Shown in pieces: positions 45,201 through 56,798 of a DNA stretch of 64,000 nt. How positions within the stretch are numbered: position 1 is the stretch's first letter; each line of letters opens with the position of its first letter. The notes beneath the pieces were generated by a model. It saw nothing but the letters and a program-made list of their open reading frames with translations. It searched no databases and had not been told where the DNA came from. Source of the stretch: Euptelea pleiosperma (lineage: Eukaryota > Streptophyta > Magnoliopsida > Ranunculales > Eupteleaceae); the NCBI GenBank assembly GCA_035048495.1, contig CM068552.1:20834154-20898153 (forward strand). The letters are read 5' to 3'. The position numbers and the translations under genes were made by a program.

Positions 45201-45760
45201 AGCCTGTCTTTTTATGGACGTAACTGGAGTCCGATCCAAAAAACAAAGAAAGAAATGAGGTGCTCAACACCACGATGTTTGCATCCTCAGCCGAAAAAAA
45301 ATAAAAATTATAATTTTGCAAGGCGCAAACACATAAAATTGCGCTTAACAAAAGCAATCTCTTTTTTTGGTGGGCGGCAATAAACTTAGAATCAGATCAT
45401 AAAGGAGCTCTTACCCCCGGGACAGTTAGTTCCAAACGATATCTAACGAAATCTTAAAAAGTTTAATTTACATACTTCCAGATATAAGAAGCCTATCGAC
45501 AAAGAGGACCGAATCTCGTCGTTTTCCCTTCTCAAACGCTGCCAAGCTGCCCCGCCACGCTACAACGCGCATGTTAGCAACATCTGTCCAGTTACCAAAC
45601 ATTCCGTATGTTCAACATTGCACGAACGGTGCTCGACTTTATAATCTTTCAACCAAAATAATCTCGGCCGGCGCATCTTAGAAGTAAAAAAAACAAACGA
45701 AAAGGAAAAAAGAAAAGCTAGTACGAGCCAGATCCCTTTCACATATATTTTATTTAATTT
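45201..45760. other. No gene recognised, upstream of the NIPA gene
   Basis: No protein frame or repeat could be supported. The GC content rises slightly towards the gene. Confidence 0.5.
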
Positions 45761-46050
45761 TACTTTATTTACACGGGTAGAGGATGATGGCCCTCAGTGG
45801 CGCATATTAGCAGAAACAGGTAGGTACAGTAAGGGTGCGCATGACATTGGGGAAGACGAAGGTTCCTCCGAGCTTCCGACAAGGTACTCAATACTTTTAA
45901 TGGTTATTACTATTATAAATATTATTTTACTTTATTTACGCTGGGAGAGGATGATGGGGCTTACTGGCGCATGTTAGCAGAAAAGGGTGGTACATGGAAG
46001 GTGCGCAGGATAACCGTTGAGGCGAAGGTAACCCTGAGTCCGTGCTCCTG
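45761..46050. repeat. Tandem duplication upstream of the NIPA gene
   Basis: A roughly 165 bp unit occurs twice. Each copy has TTTACTTTATTTAC, then AGAGGATGATGG, CTNAGTGGCGCAT-like text, TTAGCAGAAA and GTGCGCA. The copies lie at about 45761..45890 and 45925..46050, that is about 300-580 bp upstream of the start codon, in the probable promoter. Confidence 0.8.
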
Positions 46051-46345
46051 AAAAGGGGTTTTAATTGTTTACATTAAATGGTATACGCTGGCATGGACAA
46101 TCTCCTCCCATTTGACTGGCAGGTGAGAAAACTGAGTTTTTTTTTTTTTTTTAATTTTTTTCCCTTAACGACTGTTTCTCATAGATAGAAATGATCTGCA
46201 AGTCAACATGTTAACATGAAAAATCGATTTCTAGGGTTTCGATTCCATCGATCTGTTCCCAATTTTGTGATGAGATTCACAGAGGTAGTAATAGCAATCG
46301 CAATCATTGCTTTTAGATAAGCAATTGCACGGCCGATGAGCATTG

Positions 46346-47804
46346 ATGGCAACGTCTTCAGCGAACGGAGGACTGGCCGTTTCGCTCTTGTACACAGATA
46401 ATTTGAAAGGGTTTGTTCTTGCCCTCGTCTCCAGCGCCTTCATCGGATTGAGCTTCATTGTCAAGAAGAAGGGTCTTAAGCGGGCTGGCGCGTCCGGTCC
46501 TCGTGCCAGTAAGTGAAAATTAAGATTACCCCTAATTCACTCGAAAACCCTAACCCTAACTATAATTTTAATCATTATTGTCTGTAAATTTAAGGTGTCG
46601 GAGGATATGGTTATCTATTGGAACCGCTTTGGTGGGTTGGCATGGTTACTAGTAAGTTGGTTTGCTGCGTCGTAAATTTTTCAACATTTCTTGTCAAGAT
46701 TTTGTTTTAGAGCGCTTATTTTGAAAAATATGGCAGTGATTGTTGGAGAGATCGCGAACTTTATTGCGTACATTTTTGCTCCCGCTGTTCTTGTAACTCC
46801 GCTTGGCGCATTGAGTATAATTGTAAGGTAAAATTAGATCTTATCCTTTTTTGGATTACTCCAATCTCTGAACTTGGTAAAAGCTTCTGATGAACAATTT
46901 GGTGGTCTTGGTTGTGCTTATGGGAATTGATTCAGTGCTGTTCTAGCACACTTCTTATTGAAAGAGAAACTGCAGAAGATGGGGGTATTAGGGTGTGTTC
47001 TCTGCATAGTGGGGTCCACAGTGATTGTGCTTCATGCGCCTGATGAAACTACTCCGAGTTCGGTAGAAGAAATTTGGGATTTAGCAACGCAGCCGGGTAA
47101 GCCCATGAAAACGTCTTTAATTGTATTCTATTTTTTCTTTCTTTTTTGTTGATAGGTTTGATGTGTTTGGTCCAGCTTTTCTTTTGTATACGGCCTCGGC
47201 GATAGCTATCGTGCTTGTACTGATATTGCATTGTGCCCCACGCTATGGGCAGACAAACATAATGATTTACATTGGCATATGCTCTATAATTGGATCTTTG
47301 ACGGTAAGTAGTTTTGGCCCTTTGATTGGACAAAGACTGATGCATATCAGATCCATCTGAAATTTCCATTGTACCATTGTGTTGGACTATACATGGTTTT
47401 TATTGATTGTGGATACTGAATACATGCACACATTGGGTAATATCATAGTATCAGGCAACACATGCATTTGTTGTGTGATTTTTTATCATATGTCCCATCT
47501 AATATGCATGCACAGTAGAGTAAGTATTGGCAATGCATACTGGTTTTGCCTTTTTGGTGTTGGGCTGTATTTGCTCTGATACGAATATTCTAATCCTCAA
47601 GTAGCACATTCTTGCTTACTTAGGACAATGGGCCTCCTATCTCCAATGAGGTTTTGTGTTTTGCAGGTTATGAGTATAAAAGCTATAGGCATTGCAATAA
47701 AACTCACATTGGAGGGTACAAGCCAGGTTGGATACTTCCAGACATGGTTATTTGCAATGATTGCAATCACCTGCATCATCACTCAGTTGAATTATTTAAA
47801 CATG
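46346..47804 (+). CDS. NIPA-type magnesium transporter gene, first six exons (3' end not in place)
   Basis: Exons are 46346..46508, 46595..46651, 46737..46827, 46936..47096, 47176..47303 and 47667..47804, all with GT-AG introns and consistent phases, giving 246 codons. The product starts MATSSANGGLAVSLYTDN-like and has the family blocks FIGLSFIVKKKGLKRAGASG, GYGYLLEPLWWVGM, IVGEIANFIAYIFAPAVLVT, PLGALSIIVSAVLAHF, LGCVLCIVGSTVIVLHAP and MSIKAIGIAIKLTLEGTSQV. It has about seven hydrophobic segments. NIPA proteins are multi-span Mg2+ transporters of plasma or endosomal membranes, usually about 330-345 residues. The last third (ALDTFNTAVVSPIYYV-like exons) is not found before the LINE insertion or later in the window. 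The start was chosen because upstream ATGs are out of frame. Confidence 0.92.
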
Positions 47805-48179
47805 GTAAGTACCTCCTCATATATTTATGGAACATTTGGTCACAGTTTCTGTATTGAGTGTTGAAGTGATGTAGGATGATGAGAACTAGCCTATATGAGG
47901 TGTAGAGATTAGAAATAAATTACCTTAAGTACTAAGAAAATATAAAACTACTCTAACAATTACCCCAAATATGTAGATATGTTAGCAAATAATTAGCTGA
48001 GTTGTTTCAAAGGCTATATTTTATAACCAAGCAATTAAAAACCCTTAATTATTGATTGAGTGGCCAGATGGAAGTAATGATTTCCACTAGCTAGGGTTCA
48101 ACCAACACTTGTAGGTTCACTTTAATTTTCTTTTCTAATAGATTATGAGTTATTTGAAGTTCATGAAAGTTTCTAATAA
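47805..48179 (+). other. Presumed intron 6 of the NIPA gene, nothing recognised
   Basis: Follows a good donor (GTAAGTACC). No further NIPA exon was recognised. Transposon sequence begins at about 48180. Confidence 0.5.
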
Positions 48180-48900
48180 GTTTCGGGGGCTTTTTGAGAA
48201 GAGGTTAAGGGTTTCTATGGTTACCGCAGAGATCTGAGAGTGTTTGGGGGTTGTGGTATGAGTTTTGGGAGGGTTTAGAGTGCTGTAGGAAGAATTGGTG
48301 TAGGAAGGTTATTATTCACGTGGCACTATTCATGCGGCACTATTCACGTGGTACTAGTCACACAACACTCTTCACAGGGTTTAGAGATGGAAGGGATAAC
48401 GCTTGGGTTTTTTAGGTCAAACTTGATCCAAGAAAAAATAAAAATGGAGAAAAAAAAGCGAATCAGAGAGAAGAGATAGAGATAGTGATAATACCTTTCA
48501 GATTCGCACCAAGTAGGTTGGACTCGCACCAAAGAAGAAGAGAACAATCCACAAGAGATTTTGTAAGAGCAAAAATCAATATATTTCATTATCAATGAAA
48601 GATTACAACTAAAAGAGTTCATCTAATAATTCAAAACACCCTAATTTAATCTCAGCCATCCATCTAATCTAATGGTTATAAAAATATACAGCAACTTAAA
48701 GTAACTAACCAAAATTACAATGCCCCCCCTAATTGTGGGCTAATTGCAAAGACACCAAAAACTCTGAAAAATATCAAAATAAGCTTAGAAAACTAAAAAA
48801 ACTCTCCACAAGCTCTTTACACAGCCCACATGTATCTTTCTAACGTGGAGTCTTCATGATACACATGCACGTGAGGTCTTCTGCTCCTATAAATCAAAGA
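48180..48900 (-). mobile_element. Degenerate LTR fragment related to 59899..60932, inverted
   Basis: Its reverse complement tracks the plus-strand LTR at 59940..60680: CTCTAAACCCT...CCCAAAAC, GTGAATAGT-type short repeats, CCATCTCTAAACCC, TTTCATTGAT, AGAGTTTTTGGTGTCTTTG and CATGTGTATCATGAAG. It lacks clear ends and carries many differences, so it is a decayed relative and not a recent copy. Confidence 0.75.
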
Positions 48901-49343
48901 GAACTAAAATTGAGGCCCACATAATCGTCAAAATACAAAGACATGGGTATGGGTAAGGGTATAGTTTTCTTCCTCTGCTGGTATACTCTAGGTAAGGACG
49001 TGATATCCTCATCATGAATATAATACAAAATCATTCAATTGGGGTACTCTTAGGGTTCCAGTTTCATGCATGTAAGTACATGCAGTTCTCCAAGGAATTT
49101 GGTGTGCTATTTAAATTTTATTATCTGATTGATGGTGCGTTTATCAATAAATATAGAAGGTAATTAAATTAGAAGATGATAGTGAGTTCTTGAAATTGAG
49201 GTAGAGACACGAAACAATTAAACATTTATTTACTGCCAAAAGGATCTATAGAGAGTCTAGAGGAAGTTTCCATGAGTTTAGATAAGTGGGGGAGTGGAAT
49301 TCGGGTGATAATATATATAATATTTATAGTATTAACAGCGCTC
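48901..49343. other. No gene recognised
   Basis: Sequence between the LTR fragment and the broken 3' edge of the LINE. Nothing could be supported. Confidence 0.5.
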
Positions 49344-50121
49344 ATTTGCAAACAATCCCTGGCTCCCCTGATTTGTTTCTAGAATCAATGCACTCATTTC
49401 CTATAAGAACTCCATCCAATATCTGACGACCCCTAACAAAGGCCCCTTGATTCGTTGAGATGACTGAAGATAATACTGACCGTATCCTTGTAGCAAGCAT
49501 CTTAGCAATGATCTTATATATGCAACCCACTAAACTTATAGGTTTAATCTGCAATATCATCTGCCCCCTGTTTCTTTGGAATCATAGCTACGAAAGTGCT
49601 ATTGGATGTGTAGGCCAAGTATCCCTCCCAAAATTCTTCGATGACTTTCATGAAGTCTGCCCTGACAGTCTCCCAACATTGCTTGAAAAAAGCAATCGTA
49701 AAACCATCCGGCCGAGGAGCTTTATCTCTTGCCAAATCCGCAATGGAACTAAGAACCTCCTCCTCAGAAGGTCTTTCTAATCTCATCCTATCCTCATGAC
49801 TAATCTGATCAAAGTAAAGGCCATCCAGTGAAGGTCTGTAAGCTGTTGACTTAGAGTAAAGATCTGAATAGAACCTCACCACCCCTTCTCTTATACTGTC
49901 TTCGTCTTCAAACCAAGTTCCTCGGACTGTAAAATGAGTCAAATGATTATGTCTTCTATTAGCATTAGCTATCTTATGAAAGAATTTGGTATTATTATCC
50001 CCCTCCTTAAATCACCTTATTCTTGATTTTTTTTCCCAGCCTTCCTCCACCTTCACCGTGTGTTGGTAATCTGCTTTCAAGTTAACGCTCCTCATTCCAT
50101 CTTCCAATGATAAAGGCCCAT
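49344..50121 (-). pseudogene. LINE ORF2, reverse transcriptase N-terminal part
   Basis: Frames include [76 protein letters not shown] and, after a frameshift, [39 protein letters not shown] and GEPGIVCK. These are fingers-domain blocks of non-LTR reverse transcriptases. The palm blocks (FADD) are absent. The sequence is closely similar to LINE 61337..63726. Confidence 0.92.
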
Positions 50122-50939
50122 TGTCACGCCCCCAAATCCGATATTAGGTCATATCGACCTTTCTCGTATCTTGAGGCGCGATCTGATCATACAAACGCAC
50201 AGTTAAACAAAACTGGTATCACGATGCAGCGGAAATACACCGGATAATTTTTTTACATTTTGTTTAAACAATTCATAAGACGAAACGCACTTCATTGACA
50301 CATTAATAATGTTAGAGGATGTCTTACTTCAAACAAAACCGTAATATGCCCATCCAAAAGAAAACATTGTATATATATCGTACTCCCAAATACATGTTAC
50401 TAAACGGTTAAAGGACCTACATAACTCATGTATCCTTCTACAAGATAGAAGAATTAAACAAAATATAACATCGTCAAAAGCACAAGTCTATCAACAGAAA
50501 TGCTGGAAGCATCAGTCCAACTTCCCCTTATCCTTTCCTGAAAACAAAACATTTTAAAACGATGAGCTAGGGCCTAGTAAGTACATTCCTCATGCGTAAA
50601 ATCCACTTAAATCAGCGACTTTTGTTTATTTTAAAACAAATACAATTTGCAAATGTATTTCACATGTAATTCGATAAAACTCAACTCTCCATCAATTACT
50701 TACGTATAACTTCGAATACAATGAAGTCTTTTCATATAATAGTCAACCTTTCTCTTATCGGAATACCCGTGACCATTTCTATAAAGTCAAACTATCAATT
50801 CTGATGTATTTCGTACCAACATTCTATCGGTCCTAGTGTACGATGTCAACACTTCTAGTCTACAAGTAAACTCCCTAATGTGTACACTAATTGTTTCATT
50901 AGGTATCCTCTCTCAGGATTCCCTAATTTTCTTTTAGGT

Positions 50940-51095
50940 ATAAATACCCGAGGGGTCTCATGAATGAGACAACGCCTCTTCTTTAGGGGACTGGAACCCC
51001 AAGGGGTCTTAAGGAAATAAGACAATGCCTGATGCTTTAGGGGACTAAAACCCCAAGGGGTCTCGAAGAAATGAGACAACGCCTGATTCCAACTA
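50940..51095. repeat. Three-unit tandem repeat in the solo LTR
   Basis: Units of about 55-60 bp share AGGGGACT, AACCCCAAGGGGTCT and ATGAGACAACGCCT. Each unit has internal complementarity (GGGG/CCCC) and could form short hairpins. Confidence 0.85.
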
Positions 51096-51550
51096 ATCTG
51101 ATATTCCACATTCCCAATCACGTTCTTATTCATGTCATCAATCGTATTTATATGCATAAAATAATGTTTGTAGAAACATCTTTACATGCATAGCATTCCT
51201 ATTTTTGCATTTTGAAACTAAAAATAAGAACATTTAAGCCCTATTAATATCTTAGAAAACGAATACATAAAACGGATGAAAAACGCATATATCTCATTTT
51301 AAATGAATTTGAGCATGACTTCATCCAACTAAATAGATTACACATGTCCTCATCTATCATAATTTCATGTTTTTAAGATTACAAGAAATTATCAATGCAT
51401 TTACACATTTTATGTGGAAAATACAAGAATTGGGATTTTTCCTTGCTAAAATTTAACAGATAACAAGAATAGCATTTTCAGACATTTTCCCCAAAAATAA
51501 TAGAATTTTCTAGAATTTTTCTACAATATTCTGTGAATTTTCTACTATTT

Positions 51551-51680
51551 CAAAAAAAATAAAAATAAAAATAAAAATAATATTTATAAATAAATAAATA
51601 AATAATTAATTAATCAATTAAATAAATAAATAATAATTAATTAAATAAATAATTAATTAATTAAATAAATAAAGGCATAA
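51551..51680. repeat. (AAATA)n/(TAAT)n AT-rich tract
   Basis: Iterated AAATAAAT and AATTAATT units with almost no G or C for about 130 bp. Confidence 0.9.
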
Positions 51681-52234
51681 AATAAATAACTATGTACTTA
51701 CCAGTGAATACGCTAGAATCCCAAAATCTTTGAACCTCGTACGATGCGAATCTCGAGGTAGCGTGTATCTCGAGGCAGTAGGCCCCACAAAAAAAAACTT
51801 TTCAAAGGACCTCATGAATATTTTCAGGAATTCCTGGGAATTTTCTAGAATTTCTTCTAGTTGAGGGACTTTTTTGCAAATATTCTTACCTCAGGGGTTA
51901 GAATGCAAATACCCAAATTGATGTAATTTTTTCAAGGCATGGCCTTGTATTTATAGAGGTTGAGAACTCAGAACTTTTTATTTTTAACCGATGTGGGACT
52001 ATAATTTTGAAAATTGTCTTTTTTTTTTTTTTTTTTTTTTTTTGAATTTTAATAAAAACTTAAAATGTTGCCCAGAACTAAACACAATAACTTTTGACTC
52101 GCACGTCCGATTTGGACGAACTTGATACCGATAGAAAGCTATTGTTGAGACCTTTAAAATGGCATACATATAATGTTCAAAGTATTATAAAAAGTCTACT
52201 ATAATATTGCTAGAAATAGGGTCATTACACCCAT

Positions 52235-53172
52235 CTTCTTCCTTCTTATCAATCATAGATATTTCTTCCAAGATACCACCCTTTCTCTGATCAATTCTGC
52301 CAAACGCTTCCCGATTCCAGAACTTTATTCTTTCCTTTAGTGCCTTCAATTTACACCTGAATACTACCCTTGCTTTACTAGTAAATTCAAAAGACTTCCA
52401 CCACTCCACCCTTTCCTTGAACTTAGTGTTAAACTACCACATATTCTCAAAACGAAAGGGGATTGGTCGAGAACTAAATCCCTTACAATCAAGCAACAAA
52501 GGAGTATGATCTGATGCTGCTCTAGGTATAGCCAACATAGACACTCCTTGAAGATGATCTTCCCAACTTGGAGACACTAGAAACTTGTATAGTCTACACA
52601 GAATGGGGTTGTCTTGGTTTTTAGTCCAGGTGAACATGTCCCTCCCATAGGAATGTCCATAAGATTATTCTTATTAATGAAATTGCCAAACTCCTGCATG
52701 CTTCTAGTCACTCTACCCCCAACATTCTTTTCTTGAGCATATCGAATGACATTGAAATCCCCTCCTATACACCACGGATCATTCCATAAACCTACCACGT
52801 CTTCCAACTCTTCCCAGAACTGATTTCAATGATAACCCACGTACACCCCTGATAATATCCAAAATAATTGCCCCCCCACACATCTACAACGAATGGACAC
52901 CGAAAACGAGCCTACTAAGACATCATCCACCTCTAGAAATTTACGATCCCAAATAATTACAACCCCTCCCGAAGCGCCAATCACTGGTAGATCTTGCCAC
53001 CCACAATCTGAAAATCCACACAATTCCTTGATTATAACCGCATCAATTCCAGCTTCGTCTCCTGTATCACCACCACACTAGCCCCCCATCTTTTAATCAT
53101 ACTCGTAACCACCATTCTCCTGTCTTTGCTTCCCAAACCACGAACATTCCAGGATAATATTTTTAACTTCAT
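52235..53172 (-). pseudogene. LINE ORF2 start: AP-endonuclease domain
   Basis: ATG at 53172 opens MKLKILSWNVRGLGSKDRR, followed by WGASVVVIQETKLE, the standard start of plant L1 ORF2 endonucleases. Later frames hold [13 protein letters not shown] and a [20 protein letters not shown] block, then AASDHTPLLLD, which covers the expected catalytic Asn, Asp and His residues. Stops and frameshifts are present (for example a stop soon after LMRL). A connecting segment (52185..52409) leads to the solo LTR. Confidence 0.92.
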
Positions 53173-55940
53173 TTGTCACCACTGTTTTTCCTCCCTCTCA
53201 TTCGACTACCGTACACTAGAATATCCCCCGAATTAAAAGGACATGCCAAACTTTGAATCTCTCGCGATAGTTTTGCCGTCCTAATCCTTGTGTTGTAGTT
53301 TTGGACACTTTCCTTTATCCCCTACTTTGCTGCCCCACCTTTGCCTACTGCTGATTGTCCTTCTAAATCTTTCCTCCTGCGACCCTCTGCTTGTTGTTCC
53401 TCATCTCTAACCACCGTTGCCTGCTCTCTAGTTAGTATGATGGATGCATCATTCAGATGCTACTTTACATGTTCTTTTCTCCATGGCTCAATTAGCTCCA
53501 TTCTCGCTGTAGCAATATCATCTTTTAGAGGACACACCTCTTTGACTTCCATAAGACCCTCTGCTTGCTAATGTTCCTCATTTCTAACCCCCATTGACAA
53601 ACAAGGATTTCTTTTATGTTGATCTTGTACCCTAGGTAACCCCATTATAGATAACGTCAACTGATATGCTTCTTCCTAGCTTCATTATGTTATCTTTGAA
53701 CCATATTATCAATTCTCTTTCGTCCAGACCAATTACATCGCAAAAGGGCTTATCTGGATTGTCAAAAGGTATTATATCCTTGATGGGATTCCCTCCCCCT
53801 ACCTTCTGTTTCAAACTTTGACGGAGACCAAGGCTGTGACTCCGTCACATTTTGTTCTTCCGTATACGGTACTAGTTGGCATATATCTTCTGCTAACCAC
53901 CCAACATCTTCTCCCGTATAGCTTTCATTCCGTCATTATCGTCCTTCAATCTTTCCTTTGATGCTTCTTCACGTTGATACCCCGCTAATCCTCGAATTCT
54001 ATTCACTCCAATTTCTTCATTCTTTCCATCAGGTATAGCTACTTGAATTGCTTCCACGCACCCTTTGTTTCCCTTCTCGTCCACCTCCAAACCCAATTCG
54101 CTGTTTGCCCTGTATTCCCCCGAATCTGTGCTTTCTACACCCAGTGTCCCCCTGTGACCCAAAGAAGAAGAATGAGGAGATGAGAGATCTTTTAATCCAG
54201 GATTCTGGTGCGTATCAAGCCGATTCTTTAACCCCATCTTGTTCCGCAACTGCCAATTTGTCCGTATGCTTCGTCGTCACCCCTGGTTCATAGAACTTTC
54301 AATCGTCCTTCCTATTTCTGGGAATCGCGTTCTCTCCTTGATCCTTTCGATCTCGCCAATCAATATTCTCCTCTCTTCTACCATTGGATCTCCGCTCGGC
54401 TTAAAGAAGAAACCTTGATGATCGTTGAAATGTGTAAGAACTTCTCCTGCTCTATGTACTTTGATGGATTCGTTAACGTGGGTTATATAATTTCTTTTTA
54501 TAACCCGGCCCATACTCGACTTTGGTCTATTCGGTTTAGACCCATTTGTTACCCATTTTCTGACCCACCTTTTGCTCTGTGATCCATATCCTCCATACTC
54601 TTTCTTCTGCTCGATCAATCTCAACCCTCTACCCCTCCTCCATGTGTCTCTATAGGATGTTTAATTCCCCCCATGCGACTTTCATTCGCTGTATAAGCTT
54701 CTTATTTGATCCCAAAACCCTAAATTGTTCCCCTTTTTGTGGTGCGATGCTATCTTCCTCCCTAATATTCTCACTAACTTCTCCATTTGAAATTTCTTGA
54801 CCTAGAATCTCTCCCTCAACTTCCATTTCATCAATGTGTGTCACCTGTCCTTCACAACCCGAATGTATCGTTTTTGCAATGAAACTTACGGATTAAGCTT
54901 CCTCCGGCGAACTGCCTCCTAACCTTGCTTCCTCGGTTAACTTTTCCGATAAAAGTTTCTCCTCCCCCTCCAACAGCACAGAGGTTAGCTTATCAGTCTT
55001 TTGTGTATGCCCTTGATTATCCTCTTCTTCGATAACATGTAGCTGGTGAATTTCTCCCGTATCTTTCACTGAAATCGACTTGGGTATCATATGAATGTTG
55101 CCGCCAACCCTCATAAACAGATTTTTCTCAAATCCTCTCCTGATATAGATGACTGATCTACCTCCTTCAGTCCTCCTGACAGACGACCGATACACTCGAA
55201 AAACTTGTGGTTCCACAAGTGGAATGCTAATCCCCAAACCAATATCCATTTCGGATCATATGTAGTCTTTAAATGTACAACGTTCACTGTTGGCCTCCAC
55301 TTGCTTATGTAGATGATGGAGTATCCCACTCTGATTGAAATCAGATCGCTTAAGAACTTAAATGTTCTAGAGTTCTTTATGATGAAGACTCTTCCTCCCC
55401 CCACATGGAATGGGATTAAATAGCTCCAATTCTCCAACTATCCATGTGAGAGCCACTGCAATGTCCTCCCAAGCGTGATTTCATCTGAAGATTCGCATAC
55501 CAAGGCTTGACTCCATTTCCCATATTGAACAAAGTCGCCGGCATATCGGGCATTAATATCATGATCGATAATTTCTCTAGATACTTGAATACCTTCCACA
55601 ACCTTCCTTTGCATTTGAGTGACTCCTAACCAGGTTTGTCATTATTGTTAAGCTGTAGGAACGAAGCCAAACTAGTCGCTAACGATCTCCATCCCCTGAA
55701 CTTGTAACCCTCCGAGAAGCATATATTTTTGTTCCGACCTGAATAAATTATCTCGGAGAACCTGATGAATCTACCTCTCCCTTATTCTGTTTCTCCTTTG
55801 TATAGGTTTGAGAGATTTAGCATTAATGATCTCTTGAAATTCCCCTACGAGCCAATGATTGACTTCCCCCGAACAATCCACCTCCTCTAAGGCCATTTCC
55901 GACCTACTTCTCTGATGCGTAGGTAGGGTCTTACTGTGAA
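53173..55940 (-). pseudogene. LINE ORF1 (DUF4283-type, degenerate)
   Basis: Broken minus-strand frames. 55111..55437 carries VHLKTTYDPKWILVWGLAFH followed by LWNHKFFECIGRLSGG, which resembles the DUF4283 RNA-binding region of plant LINE ORF1. 54277..54844 and 53893..54249 are charged, low-complexity C-terminal parts. ORF1 proteins bind the LINE RNA. Many stops are present, and the exact 5' start near 55940 is uncertain. Confidence 0.75.
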
Positions 55941-56156
55941 TGCCACCAGAGTAAAGCAAGTTAGAAGCCGGTTTGAGAATTGCCTCTTGAGACACATTAG
56001 AGAAGTGAGATTCCCAATTGATGAAACAAGAAACGTTTCAACCTACACATGGTCAAAGAGTATTGATTATTTGATCATGTATACTCTTCCAAGAGGAAGA
56101 CCCATTAACATATTCCAGTCAACATGGTTTTAAAATTTGACTAAATTAGCTGAAGT

Positions 56157-56622
56157 CAGCGGTTAAGCCAGGGCTAGGGGGGGGGGGGGCACGTGCCCCC
56201 CCTCAACTTTGAAAATCTTTAAAACAAGAACAAAAATTCTAAAACTATTTGAACTTGGTGCTCCCCTCAATTTTAGTTTGGTGCTCCTATTAGAGGACGC
56301 TGACCGAATGGATGTTTGGGCTGTTCCTAGGTGGACCTATGACCAAAAAAACCAGCCTGATTAATGGTTTCAAACCATTGGATCTTTGTACCCCAAAATA
56401 ATGCTCAAATCCCACGGTTAAAAATCAACCCATGAAAACGACTCCAATCCAACGTTTAGAAATCACTAATCAGGTTAATTTTTGGTCTATATGTTCATCC
56501 AGGGTTGTGCCAAACATCCATACCGTCAGAAATCTCTAAGAATATGCCACGTGGCTCATATTGTAGGTGGTTCTACTCAATTGATTGTGCCCCCCTTGAA
56601 CAAAATCCTGGCTCCGCCGCTG
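56157..56622. mobile_element. Non-autonomous hAT element, 8 bp TSD GCTGAAGT
   Basis: The ends CAGCGGTTAAGCCAGG and CAGCGGCGGAGCCAGG (reverse complement) form the terminal inverted repeat, and G/C-runs (GGGGGGCACG and CCCCCC) lie just inside. GCTGAAGT is repeated exactly at 56149..56156 and 56623..56630. An 8 bp duplication and CAG termini place it in the hAT superfamily. About 285 bp of its interior is an inserted MITE of another family. Confidence 0.9.
56290..56575. mobile_element. Inverted-repeat MITE nested in the hAT element
   Basis: Homologous to 44873..45200: GACCGAATGGATGTTTGG, ACCAGCCTGATTAATGG, AATCACTAATCAGG and CCACGTGGCTCATATTGTAG. Its left arm lacks the outermost 30 or so bases. 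Confidence 0.8.
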
Positions 56623-56798
56623 GCTGAAGTTAGAAGCCGGTTTAAGAATTGCCTCTAAAGACACATTAGAGATGTGAGATTCCCAATTGGCGAAACAAGA
56701 AACGTTCCAACCTACACATGGTCAAAGAGTATTGATTATTTGATCACGTATAACAAGCTCTGCCAAGAGGAAGGTCCATTAACATATTCCAGTCAACA

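Larger units (their letters stand above)
50122..52229 (-). mobile_element. Solo LTR (2.1 kb) with TSD CCCAT inside LINE ORF2
   Basis: The minus strand runs from TGTAATGACCC to GGGGGCGTGACA. CCCAT is found at both edges (50117..50121 and 52230..52234). Ends of this kind are common on plant Gypsy LTRs. Inside are a three-unit tandem repeat (50940..51095), an (AAAT/TAAA)n tract (51551..51680) and a poly-T run (52019..52042). The LINE frame continues on both sides. Confidence 0.93.
49344..55940 (-). mobile_element. Plant L1-type LINE, 3'-truncated, split by a solo LTR
   Basis: On the minus strand: ORF1-like frames (55940..53630), ORF2 start at 53172 with AP endonuclease, then the reverse transcriptase N-terminus ending abruptly at 49344. 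The rest of the reverse transcriptase, the zf-RVT region and the poly-A tail are missing. LINEs usually lose the 5' end, so this 3' loss points to a later deletion or rearrangement. The solo LTR 50122..52229 interrupts ORF2. Confidence 0.88.

Noticed and set aside
44837..45383. Short plus-strand open frames next to the NIPA promoter
   Set aside because: The first lies in the inverted-repeat MITE. The second is low-complexity Lys-rich sequence with no domain.
47049..47369. Minus-strand open frame opposite NIPA exons 4 and 5
   Set aside because: It is antisense to clear coding exons, with no domain of its own.
53893..54800. Plus-strand open frames opposite LINE ORF1
   Set aside because: They are antisense shadows of the minus-strand LINE.
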